From the NCBI GenBank assembly GCA_964486625.1, contig CAZANW010000002.1, positions 1 to 52,743 on the forward strand: a stretch of DNA of 52,743 bases, given 5' to 3'. Positions within the stretch are counted from its first letter, which is position 1; each line of letters begins with the position of its first letter. Position numbers and translations under genes: made by a program. Positions 9,205-16,653 of this stretch are shown here, one piece after another. The notes beneath the pieces are model-generated. The model had not been told where the DNA came from. It did not search any database and saw only the letters and a program-made list of their open reading frames with translations. The DNA comes from JAWCQZ01 sp964486625 (GTDB lineage: Archaea; Halobacteriota; Syntropharchaeia; JACQPP01).

Positions 9205-9277
9205 TGGGGCCACCGCGATTTGAACGCAGGTCTCGAGGTCCCGAACCTCGAAGGATACCAGGCTACCCCATGGCCCC
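9205..9277 (-). tRNA. tRNA-Pro (anticodon CGG)
   Basis: On the minus strand the acceptor arms GGGGCCA and TGGCCCC pair fully. The anticodon stem CGAGG/CCTCG encloses the loop TTCGGGA, giving anticodon CGG. The T arm is CTGCG-TTCAAAT-CGCGG. The discriminator is A, and no CCA is encoded, as in most archaea. No intron is seen. It is convergent with rpoN, whose stop codon it abuts, and divergent from rpoK. Confidence 0.95.
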
Positions 9278-9328
9278 GGTGGGTCCCGATGGGACTGTGG
9301 ATACAAAAATGGCTTCCGACTTGAACTT

Positions 9329-9547
9329 ATGGCCGCCGTCATGAGCCGCGACTCCCCGCCGGCCCCCTCCGGCCCCGCCGAGCGCTACACACGCTTCGAG
9401 AAGGCGAAAATCATCGGGGCCAGGGCCCTCCAGGTCTCCCTGGGGGCTCCCGTCCTGCTCGACATCGCCGACACGGACCCCCTCGAGATTTCCATCCAGG
9501 AGTTCGAGGCCGGCGTCATCCCCATCACCGTCCGGCGCCGCGTGTAG
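9329..9547 (+). CDS. rpoK: DNA-directed RNA polymerase subunit K (Rpb6 homologue)
   Basis: Encodes 72 residues, or 68 if translation begins at the second ATG (9341). It carries the omega/Rpb6 core: RYTRFEKAKIIGARALQ-type helix with Tyr and the GARALQ motif, then the short strand ending in IPITVRR. RpoK folds onto the C-terminal part of the largest subunit and helps assembly. It is followed by eno after 7 bases and belongs to the transcription/translation operon rpoK-eno-rpsB. The tRNA-Pro gene runs the other way, so the 50 bases between them hold both promoters. Confidence 0.95.
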   Translation: MAAVMSRDSPPAPSGPAERYTRFEKAKIIGARALQVSLGAPVLLDIADTDPLEISIQEFEAGVIPITVRRRV

Positions 9548-9554
9548 CCCCTCC

Positions 9555-10757
9555 ATGGGGAGTCCAGTCCGGGGTTTGAGCCTGCGCATCATCTCCGACA
9601 GCCGGGGGGAGCCCACCATCGAAGCCGAGGTCCGAACCCCCCGGGCGGCCGGACGCGCCGCCGACCCCGCCGGGGCCTCCCGGGGCAAGCGGGAGGCCGC
9701 GGTGGTCGCCCCGCCCCTCGCCCTGAAGAGGGCCCGCGAGGCGCGCCTGGAGGCGAAACTGCGGGGCCTCTCCGCCGGCGACCAGGAGGGGGTGGACGGG
9801 CTCCTCCGCCGCCTGGACGGGACCCGGAACCTGGGCCACCTCGGGGGCAACCTGGCCATCGCCGTTTCCCTGGCGGCCGCCCGGGCCGCGGCGGCGTCGG
9901 AGGGGCTGCCCCTGTGGCGCTTCCTGGCCCCCTCGATGAAGCGGCCCCACCTCCCCATCCCCCTGGGCAACGTCATCAACGGGGGGAAGCACGCCCCCTC
10001 GGGTCCGGACATCCAGGAGTTCCTGGCGGCCCCCGTAGGCGCCCCGGACGCCTCTCGGGCGGTATTCGCCAACGCCGCGGTCCACAGGGAAGCGGGGGCG
10101 CGCCTCCGCCGGATGGGCCTGGAGTTCGGGAAGGGCGACGAGGGGGGCTGGGCGCCGTCCATCACCACTCTGGAGGCGCTTGGGGTTCTGCGGGCCTCGG
10201 CACGCAAGGTCGGGCAGCAGGCCGGCTTCGCAATCGCCCCCTCTGTGGATGTGGCCGCCTCGTCCCTGTGGGACGGGAGGGCCTACCGCTACCGGAAGGG
10301 CCGCAAGTCCCCGGAGCAGCAGGCGGAGTTCACGGCCTCCCTCGCCCGCCGCCACCGCCTCGCCTTCCTGGAGGACCCGGTCCACGAGGAGGATTTCGCG
10401 GGGCTCGCGGCCGTCACCCGGGCCGTCGGCCGCTCGACCCTGGTCTGCGGCGACGACATCTTCGTCACGTCGGCCGAGCGCATCGAGCGCGGGGCGAGGA
10501 TGGGGGCGGGGAACGCGGTGCTCATCAAGCCCAACCAGGCCGGGACCCTCACCGACACGCGGCGGGCCGTGGAGGCGGCGCGGCGCCACGGATACGAGAT
10601 TGCGGTCTCCCACCGCTCCGGCGAGACCACCGACGACGCAATCGCCCACCTCGCCGTGGCCTGGAGGGCCCGCTTCATCAAAACCGGAATCGTGGGCGGG
10701 GAGCGCATAGCGAAATTGAACGAACTCATCCGCATCCACGAAACGGCGGGGGAGTAG
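9555..10757 (+). CDS. eno: Enolase (phosphopyruvate hydratase)
   Basis: Encodes 400 residues, slightly shorter than the usual 410-430. It interconverts 2-phosphoglycerate and phosphoenolpyruvate in glycolysis/gluconeogenesis. Visible motifs are DSRGEPTIE at the N-terminus, VINGGKHA-x-x-GPDIQEF, GDEGGWAP (catalytic Glu loop), the metal ligands in SVDVAAS, LEDPVHEEDF and CGDDIF, the catalytic Lys in LIKPNQAGT, SHRSGETTDD and the final FIKTG. The NGGKHAPSG stretch departs from the common NGGSHADN, but the His is kept. It sits seven bases behind rpoK, the usual archaeal neighbour. Confidence 0.93.
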   Translation: MGSPVRGLSLRIISDSRGEPTIEAEVRTPRAAGRAADPAGASRGKREAAVVAPPLALKRAREARLEAKLRGLSAGDQEGVDGLLRRLDGTRNLGHLGGNLAIAVSLAAARAAAASEGLPLWRFLAPSMKRPHLPIPLGNVINGGKHAPSGPDIQEFLAAPVGAPDASRAVFANAAVHREAGARLRRMGLEFGKGDEGGWAPSITTLEALGVLRASARKVGQQAGFAIAPSVDVAASSLWDGRAYRYRKGRKSPEQQAEFTASLARRHRLAFLEDPVHEEDFAGLAAVTRAVGRSTLVCGDDIFVTSAERIERGARMGAGNAVLIKPNQAGTLTDTRRAVEAARRHGYEIAVSHRSGETTDDAIAHLAVAWRARFIKTGIVGGERIAKLNELIRIHETAGE

Positions 10758-10785
10758 GGTTTATGAGCGAGGCCCGCCACGGGGC

Positions 10786-11508
10786 ATGAGCATGAGCGGT
10801 GTCTTTCCCGACGGCTACTCGCCCCTTGTTCCCGAGGACGACTACCTCGCGGCGGGGGTCCACATCGGGAGCCACCAGAGGTCCCACGACATGGAGCGCT
10901 TCATCCACAAGGTCAGGGAGGACGGCGTGGCCCTCCTCCAGTTGCACCAGACCGACCTCCGGCTCCGGGCCGCCGCCAAGTTCCTGGCCCGCTTCGACGC
11001 CGGGAAAATCCTGGCCGTGAGCGCGAGGCAGCACGGCGCCACCCCGGTCCAGAAGTTCGCCCAGGCCACCGGGAGCAAGGCTTCGGTCGGCCGGTTCATC
11101 CCCGGGACCCTCACCAACCCGAACCTCCCGGTCTACGACGACTGCCAGGCCCTGGTGGTCATGGACCCCGTGGCCGACATCCAGCCCCTGACCGAGGCGT
11201 TCTCGGTGGGAGTCCCCATCGTCGCTTTCTGCCACACCGCCAGCAGCCTCCAGCGCATCGACCTCGCGATTCCCGCGAACAACAAGGGGCGGAAGAGCCT
11301 CGCCCTCCTCTACTACCTCCTGGCGCGGGAGGTCCGCCGCGCCCACGGCTGGGACGAGATGACCCTCCAGCTGAAGGACTTCGAAGCCGAGCCGCCCCCG
11401 GTGGGCCTCCAGATTCCGGTTCCGCGCGCCCCCGAGGAGCGGAGGCGGACGCCGTTCCGCGGCGAGCGCGCGGGCGGCAGGCGAAGCCGGCCCTCCGACA
11501 GCGCGTAG
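10786..11508 (+). CDS. rpsB: Small-subunit ribosomal protein uS2
   Basis: Encodes 240 residues (238 from a second ATG at 10792). It has the uS2 core: AAGVHIGSHQRS, FIHKVREDGVALLQL, the PGTLTNP motif and PVGVPIVAFCHT-like strand typical of archaeal S2p. A basic Arg-rich tail of about 30 residues extends beyond the normal end. It belongs to the 30S head/platform junction. Position after eno and before Memo is the standard euryarchaeal order. Confidence 0.95.
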   Translation: MSMSGVFPDGYSPLVPEDDYLAAGVHIGSHQRSHDMERFIHKVREDGVALLQLHQTDLRLRAAAKFLARFDAGKILAVSARQHGATPVQKFAQATGSKASVGRFIPGTLTNPNLPVYDDCQALVVMDPVADIQPLTEAFSVGVPIVAFCHTASSLQRIDLAIPANNKGRKSLALLYYLLAREVRRAHGWDEMTLQLKDFEAEPPPVGLQIPVPRAPEERRRTPFRGERAGGRRSRPSDSA

Positions 11509-11541
11509 CGCTTAAAGCGCCCCGACCGGTCATCTGCATTC

Positions 11542-12372
11542 ATGGCCCGAACGGGCACGGGACGCCGAAAGCCCGCGGTCGCCGGCGCGTTCTATCCCGC
11601 CGACCCGGGAGAACTCCGCCGCTCCGTCGAGGGGTGCTTCGCGGGAATCCCCCGGGACCCGCGGCCGGGGCTCCTCGGGGCGGTCGTCCCCCACGCGGGC
11701 TACATCTACTCGGGGGCGGTGGCGGCGCGGGCCTACGCGCGGGTCCCCCCCGCCGACACATTCGTCATCCTCGGGCCCAACCACCGGGGCCGCGGCTCCG
11801 GGGTCGCGGTCTCCGCCGCGCCGTGGGAGACCCCCTTCGGCGTGGCGGAGCCCGACCTCGATTTCATCGAGGCGCTGCCCCGGGCCATCGTGGACGCTGA
11901 CGAGGAGGCCCACCGGCTCGAGCACTCCCTGGAGGTCCAGGTCCCCTTCCTCCAGCACCTGTTCGGGCGGGTCCGCATCGTCGCCGTGGCCATGGCCCTC
12001 CAGGACGCGGAGACCGCCCGGGAGGTGGCCGCGGAGCTCCGCGCCGCCCGGGATGCCACCGGCCGGCGGGTCGTGGTCCTGGCCTCTTCCGACTTCACCC
12101 ACTACGAGTCCGAGGCCTCAGCCCGGGCCCGGGACGCGCCCGTTCTCGACGCGATTCTCCGGCTCGACCCCGTGGAGTTCTACCGCCGCATGGAAGAGAC
12201 CGGGGCTTCCCTCTGCGGTTTCGGGGCCGTCGGGACCCTGCTCCATTCGCTGGGCCCGGAGGGTCCCAGAAACAGAAAGGTAGAACTACTCCGTTACGCC
12301 ACATCGGGGGATGTCACCGGCGACCGGGAGGAGGTCGTGGCCTACGCGGCCGTGACCGTGGAAGCGGGATGA
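11542..12372 (+). CDS. Memo family protein (MEMO1-like)
   Basis: Encodes 276 residues. The Memo fold is recognisable from RKPAVAGAFYPADPGEL at the N-terminus, VVPHAGYIYSG (metal-ligand His), GPNHRG, EAHRLEHSLEVQVPFLQ and SDFTHYE, which contribute His/Cys-type metal-site residues shared with extradiol dioxygenase-like proteins. The biochemical role in archaea is unsettled; Memo is often linked with AMMECR1, present elsewhere in this window at 37336-37932. It follows rpsB and overlaps the next gene by four bases (ATGA), implying one operon. Confidence 0.9.
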   Translation: MARTGTGRRKPAVAGAFYPADPGELRRSVEGCFAGIPRDPRPGLLGAVVPHAGYIYSGAVAARAYARVPPADTFVILGPNHRGRGSGVAVSAAPWETPFGVAEPDLDFIEALPRAIVDADEEAHRLEHSLEVQVPFLQHLFGRVRIVAVAMALQDAETAREVAAELRAARDATGRRVVVLASSDFTHYESEASARARDAPVLDAILRLDPVEFYRRMEETGASLCGFGAVGTLLHSLGPEGPRNRKVELLRYATSGDVTGDREEVVAYAAVTVEAG

Positions 12373-13025
12373 CCGAGGCCGTCCCATCCAAGGAGTTCGA
12401 GGCCCAGGCGCGTGTGGCAAGGGCGGAGGAACTTCAGCGCCGGGCCCTCCGGCTCCTGCTCTTCCGCCACCGGATGGAACCCGGCGCCCGCGCGTGGGAA
12501 CTCCGCCAAGCCCTGGGCAAGGATTACGGAAAGATTCTGGACCTGCTCGACCGCCGCCTCGCCGACCTCGGCCTTGCCGTCCGCTCGTATCCGGAGGAGG
12601 GCGCGGGAGACGATGAGGGGGAGGAGAAGGGAGAGGAGAGGTGGTTCGTGGCCCTGCGGGAGCCGCCCTCTTCGGCGGAGGTCCGGACCTCGGGCTGGCG
12701 GGTGGACGACATGGCCTGCCTCTGCGCGGCCGTCGCCTACATCGCCTCGCGGCGGAGCCGGGTCCCCCGGAAGGAGTTGGAGGAGGTCCTGCGCAAGAAA
12801 CTCCCGGCCCAGAGGGTGGAGTTCAACCTGGCCCGGTTCCTGAGGATGGGCTACCTGGAAGAAGTGCGGCCCGAGGCGGGACCGGAAGGAGGAGTGCCGA
12901 AGGGGGAAATCCTGCTGGACCTCGGATGGAGGGCGAAGGTGGAGGTGGATATCCGGGCCCTCATGGGGGCCATGGGGGCGTCCCTGCAGACGCCCGCGAT
13001 TTCGCGCCGGGAGGGCGGGACGTGA
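12369..13025 (+). CDS. Unknown protein, probably tandem winged-helix
   Basis: Encodes 218 residues without membrane segments. Two helix-rich blocks (about 1-75 and 110-165) look like winged-helix domains, the second with the pattern VPRKELEEVLRKKLP followed by FLRMGYLEEV. An acidic Glu/Gly linker (about 76-90) separates them. I do not recognise a named family. The start overlaps the Memo stop and its own stop overlaps the next GTG start (GTGA), so it is translated with both. A tandem winged-helix layout is also seen in ScpB-like KITE proteins, but sequence similarity to those is not evident. Function unknown. Confidence 0.7.
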   Translation: MTEAVPSKEFEAQARVARAEELQRRALRLLLFRHRMEPGARAWELRQALGKDYGKILDLLDRRLADLGLAVRSYPEEGAGDDEGEEKGEERWFVALREPPSSAEVRTSGWRVDDMACLCAAVAYIASRRSRVPRKELEEVLRKKLPAQRVEFNLARFLRMGYLEEVRPEAGPEGGVPKGEILLDLGWRAKVEVDIRALMGAMGASLQTPAISRREGGT

Positions 13026-14161
13026 GCCGGGACCCCGCACCTCCGGGCAGCCGCGGCCGTGCGGCCCTGGCCGTGAAGGGGGTTTTGGTGGCCCTGGGGG
13101 TCCTCTTCGTGGTCACCATCCGGGCCGCCCCGGACGCCTATCAGCAGAACGCGAGGCCGTTCACCGAGCTCATCAGCGCCCCCGTCGCCGGTTTCATCAC
13201 GGTGGGCGCCCTGCTGCTCCTGCTCGTCACAACGCTGACGGCCATCGGCGCCCGGGACCTCGGCCTCGCAGCGCTCGTCGCCGCTATCGGCTCCCTGGTG
13301 TTCGCCGCCCTCTACGCGTTCGTGATTGTCGAGCCGGGGAGGGTCTGCAAGTCGACGCTTACCGGGGCCGTTCTGGGCGTCCCGGAGTGCATCCCCGACT
13401 ACTCCACGCAAATCCTCGCCCTCGGTTCCCAGTTCATCTCCATCTTCGGGCTCGCCATCGTCGGTCTCAGCCCCCTGGCGTTCCTTCGGCAGGCCAAGGC
13501 CCCGCCCCCCGAGCCCCTGGTGAGCGTCCAGGTCCAGGTGCCGCCCCCGACGGTGGTGGTCCAGCCGAACCAGAGGCCCCCGGCGGCTCCCGCCCCGGTG
13601 CCGCGGCCCGCCGCCTACCGCCCTCCGCCGCCCCCTCGAACGCCCCTCCGGACAGCCACTCCGCCCGTGGTCCGGGCCCCGCCCCCGCCGCCTCCCCCGC
13701 CGGAACTCCGCCCGATGAACTCGTATCTGGTCCTCGGGACCGGTCCTCAGGCAGCCTACGCCATTTTCAAAAACGCGGTCTCCAAGGGCGCCCCGGGCTT
13801 CTGCATCAGCCGGACCCACCCCGACGAGGTCCGCCGGGCCCACGGCCTGCCCGCGCCGGTCCGGGTCCACTGGCTGAGCAAGACGGGGGAAAAAGACTCC
13901 ATGAACCCCGCCAACTTGGAGCAGATGTTCGCCACCATCGGGGAGTTCCTAGGATCCCAGAAGGGTGCCGCCGTCCTCTTCGACGGCGTCGAATACCTCG
14001 CCGCGGAGCGCGAGTTCCCGCGGGTCCTCAAGTTCCTCAACAACCTCCAGGACGCCGTGGCGGTGAACAAGGCCATCCTCCTGGTCCCGGTGAATCCTGC
14101 GGCCCTCGGGGAAAAGGAGGTGGGCCTCCTCTCCCGCGACATGAAAACGGTTAAGTCCTGA
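13022..14161 (+). CDS. Membrane protein with C-terminal DUF835 domain
   Basis: Encodes 379 residues from a GTG that overlaps the preceding stop. The N-terminal third has four hydrophobic segments (roughly residues 12-33, 52-75, 78-105 and 130-155). A long Pro-rich cytoplasmic linker (about 165-235) leads to a DUF835 domain (about 240-379) with SYLVLGTGPQAAY, VHWLSKTG and VLFDGVEYLA. DUF835 is common in Thermococcales and Thermoplasmatota, usually beside sensory or RecA-like proteins, and looks like a degenerate P-loop/KaiC-type fold. Here too a RAD55-like ATPase follows 17 bases downstream, suggesting they act together at the membrane, possibly in signalling. Confidence 0.8.
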   Translation: MSRDPAPPGSRGRAALAVKGVLVALGVLFVVTIRAAPDAYQQNARPFTELISAPVAGFITVGALLLLLVTTLTAIGARDLGLAALVAAIGSLVFAALYAFVIVEPGRVCKSTLTGAVLGVPECIPDYSTQILALGSQFISIFGLAIVGLSPLAFLRQAKAPPPEPLVSVQVQVPPPTVVVQPNQRPPAAPAPVPRPAAYRPPPPPRTPLRTATPPVVRAPPPPPPPPELRPMNSYLVLGTGPQAAYAIFKNAVSKGAPGFCISRTHPDEVRRAHGLPAPVRVHWLSKTGEKDSMNPANLEQMFATIGEFLGSQKGAAVLFDGVEYLAAEREFPRVLKFLNNLQDAVAVNKAILLVPVNPAALGEKEVGLLSRDMKTVKS

Positions 14162-14178
14162 GGCCCCCATCCGCGTCC

Positions 14179-14889
14179 GTGAACGGCAAGGTCCCCACCG
14201 GGAGCCCCAAACTGGACGAGATTCTGGAGGGCGGAATCCCGGCGGGGCATCTGGTCATCCTCAGCGGCGCGGCGGGGACCATGAAATCCACCCTCGCCTA
14301 CTCCATCCTCCACCACAACGCCCTGAAGGGGACGCCGGGCCTCTACGTCACCGCCGAGCAGAGCCCGGCCAGCGTCGGCGCCCAGATGGAGAAACTGGGC
14401 TTGAACAACGCCGAGGCCCGGAAGCGCCTCTTCTTCTACGACGCGGCCGAGGCGCGCCACAAGGCCTCCGAGGTGGGGGGAAGCACGAAGCGGACCTGGG
14501 AGAGCCTGTTCCGCGGCGTGATTGAGTTCGAGCAGCGGGCCCACGGGGTCCAGGTCCTGGTCTTCGACTCCCTGAACGTTTACGAGGTCCTCACCGAGGC
14601 CGCGAACCCGCGCCTGGACCTCTTCGAGATGTTCCACTTCCTGCACTCGAAGAAGTTCACGACCCTCGCCATCGCCGAGGTCCCGCCGGACTCCTCCACC
14701 TACGCGCCCAACCACGAGGACTTCATGGCGGACGGCATCCTCCACCTGCGGCTCGCGGCGGTGGACGACGTCCACAGGCAACTGCGCATCTGCGTTCCCA
14801 AGATGCGGGGAGTCAAGCACCCCCACGACTTCTTCGCGCTGACGTTCGGGAACGGGCAGTTCAACCTGCTCCCCCTCGTTTCCGAATAA
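14179..14889 (+). CDS. RAD55/KaiC-like RecA-superfamily ATPase
   Basis: Encodes 236 residues from a GTG start. The opening pattern TGSPKLDEILEGGIPAGHLV is that of KaiC/RadA relatives, with Walker A in SGAAGTMKST (about 30-39) and Walker B in VQVLVFDSL (about 125-133). It has one RecA domain and no zinc finger or HhH, unlike RadA. The last Walker A residues (T-M-K-S-T) deviate slightly from GKT/S. It terminates the Memo to DUF835 operon and is convergent with the SDR gene, whose stop is the very next base. Members are thought to act in signalling or regulation; the substrate is unknown. Confidence 0.82.
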   Translation: MNGKVPTGSPKLDEILEGGIPAGHLVILSGAAGTMKSTLAYSILHHNALKGTPGLYVTAEQSPASVGAQMEKLGLNNAEARKRLFFYDAAEARHKASEVGGSTKRTWESLFRGVIEFEQRAHGVQVLVFDSLNVYEVLTEAANPRLDLFEMFHFLHSKKFTTLAIAEVPPDSSTYAPNHEDFMADGILHLRLAAVDDVHRQLRICVPKMRGVKHPHDFFALTFGNGQFNLLPLVSE

Positions 14890-15666
14890 TTACCGAATCC
14901 ACTGGCCGCCCGCGACCATCCAGATTTCCCCGGTCACGTAGGCCGCCTCGTCGCTGGCGAGGAACGCGGCCGTGTTCGCGATGTCCTCCGGCTTTCCCGT
15001 GCGGCCCATGGGCGACATCTTCTCCATCTCCTCCAGCATCGGCTTGGAATACTGCCGCGCCAGGAACGGGTTCATGGTGACGCCGGGCGCGATGGCGTTC
15101 ACCGTCACCCCGCAGGGCGCCATCTCAAGGGCGAGGGCCCGCGTGAAGGCCATGATGCCCGCCTTGGTAGAGAGGTAGGGGACCTCGCCGAACGGGGAGC
15201 CGATCCACCCGCCGAAACTGCTGATGCTGATGACCCGGCCCCGCCTCCGCTCCACCATGCCCGGGAGGAAGGCGCGGGTGCAGAGGTAGAGCCCTTTCAG
15301 GTTCACCCCGAGGACGGTGTTCCAGATGTCGTCGGTCGCTTTCGTGATGGGAGCCAGGACGTTCCGGGCCGCGTTGTTCACCAAGATGTCCACCCGGCCG
15401 AACTCCTTGAGGGCGGCATCGGCGAGGCCACGGACGCTCTCGCGGCTCGATACGTCGCAGACGACGCCCACGGCCTTCCGGCCCGTGGCCTTGGCAATCT
15501 CGGCGGCGACCTCGGTGGTCCGGCTCGTCCCGTCCTCGCGCCTGTGGGCGTCGGCGACGACCACATCCGCTCCCTCGGCGGCGAACTTGCGGGCGACTGC
15601 TTGGCCGATTCCGGCTCCCGCAGAGGCGGTGACGACCGCGACCTTGCCTTCGAGACGGCCGGGCAT
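14890..15666 (-). CDS. Short-chain dehydrogenase/reductase (SDR)
   Basis: Encodes 258 residues. It has the cofactor loop TASAGAGIG, NNAA (about 92), ISISS with the catalytic Ser and YLSTK (about 157-161). The end ITGEIWMVAGGQWIR-like is the usual SDR C-terminal strand. The start at the ATG of MPGRLEGK is chosen because that is the typical SDR N-terminus; an upstream in-frame start would reach the AT-rich repeat. With the next gene it forms a same-strand pair of SDRs separated only by that repeat. Substrate unknown. Confidence 0.87.
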   Translation of the reverse strand: MPGRLEGKVAVVTASAGAGIGQAVARKFAAEGADVVVADAHRREDGTSRTTEVAAEIAKATGRKAVGVVCDVSSRESVRGLADAALKEFGRVDILVNNAARNVLAPITKATDDIWNTVLGVNLKGLYLCTRAFLPGMVERRRGRVISISSFGGWIGSPFGEVPYLSTKAGIMAFTRALALEMAPCGVTVNAIAPGVTMNPFLARQYSKPMLEEMEKMSPMGRTGKPEDIANTAAFLASDEAAYVTGEIWMVAGGQWIR

Positions 15667-15689
15667 GCTAAACGGCCTCCGTTTTCGAA

Positions 15690-15836
15690 GCACTAAGTCC
15701 TAAATCCGAAACTCTAAACAAATTCAAATGGCCAAAATCCAAAATCCAAAACACAATGTTTTGAATTTTGAGTTTTGAATTTTGAGTTTGTTTAGGATTT
15801 AGGATTTCGAATTTAGGATTTGGAGCGGCCATAAGT
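15690..15836. repeat. AT-rich intergenic palindromic repeat with 7-base period, copy 2
   Basis: This island consists of heptamers such as AAATCCG, ATCCAAA, ATTTTGA, TAGGATT and TCGAATT in register, roughly self-complementary about AACACAATGTT. It shares the same building blocks as the copy at 7553-7683, including CTAAACAAA and TTTGTTTAG. It separates two leftward SDR genes and encodes nothing. Confidence 0.88.
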
Positions 15837-15837
15837 C

Positions 15838-16587
15838 CTAATCCGTCATGTAATACCCGCCGTTCACGTGGATGGCGGTCCCGCGGATGTAGCCCCCTTC
15901 ATCCGAGGCCAGCAGCAGCAGCGCCGGGGTGAGGTCGCCGGCGCGGCAGAACCGCTGCATGTGGATTCCCGGCAGCGCCCGCTTGAACTCCTCGTGGGTC
16001 AGCCCCTGGAACCGCTCCGGCATGACGCCCGGGACGATTGCGTTCACCGAGATGTCGAACCCGGTGAGTTCGCGGGCGAGGGCGTGGACGAGGCCGAGGA
16101 GGGCCCCCTTCGCGGTCGCGTAGGCCACCTCGCCCCGCGCCGAGCCCGCCCGGGCCTCCAGGGCCGAAAAGAGGATGATGCGCCCTTTTTTCCGCGCTCT
16201 CATCGGGGGCACCACGGCCCGGCACCAGTAGAAGGCGGAGCGGAGGTTCGCGTTGACCATCTCGTCCCAGAGCAACTCGTCGGTCTCCAGGAAGGGGGCG
16301 CGCGTGTGATTCTCGCTCCCCACCACGAGGATGTCCACCGAGCCGAGGCCGTCCACCGCGCGCTTCACGGCCTCCTCCACGCTCGCCGGGTCGTTCTCGT
16401 CGGCGGGGAGGTTCAGCACCTTGCGCCCCGTGTCGCGCTCCAGCCGGTCCACCACGGTCGAGAGGTCGATGTTGTCGGAGAGGGCGAGGTCGGCCCCCGC
16501 GCGGGCCAGGGCCTCGGCGGCGGTCTGGCCGAGGGTGGTGGTGGCGCCGGTCACCAGAGCGTGCTTGCCTTCGAGCGGGAGGGCCAT
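15838..16587 (-). CDS. Short-chain dehydrogenase/reductase-like protein
   Basis: Encodes 249 residues. The cofactor loop is TGATTTLG, and YATAK (about 155-159) supplies the catalytic Tyr and Lys. The usual NNAG after the fourth strand is replaced by VVGSENH, and the Ser of the triad appears in LFSAL. The loss of NNAG suggests altered catalysis or substrate, though the rest of the fold is complete, ending in HVNGGYYMTD. Start chosen at MALPLEGKHALVTG, the canonical SDR beginning. Neighbour of a second SDR and of the GH2 gene on the same strand. Confidence 0.82.
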   Translation of the reverse strand: MALPLEGKHALVTGATTTLGQTAAEALARAGADLALSDNIDLSTVVDRLERDTGRKVLNLPADENDPASVEEAVKRAVDGLGSVDILVVGSENHTRAPFLETDELLWDEMVNANLRSAFYWCRAVVPPMRARKKGRIILFSALEARAGSARGEVAYATAKGALLGLVHALARELTGFDISVNAIVPGVMPERFQGLTHEEFKRALPGIHMQRFCRAGDLTPALLLLASDEGGYIRGTAIHVNGGYYMTD

Positions 16588-16653
16588 GTTGGAAGGTCGG
16601 GGAATCCCTGAAAAACCCACCGTTTCGGCCCGGAAACCCGCCGCCGGACACGC

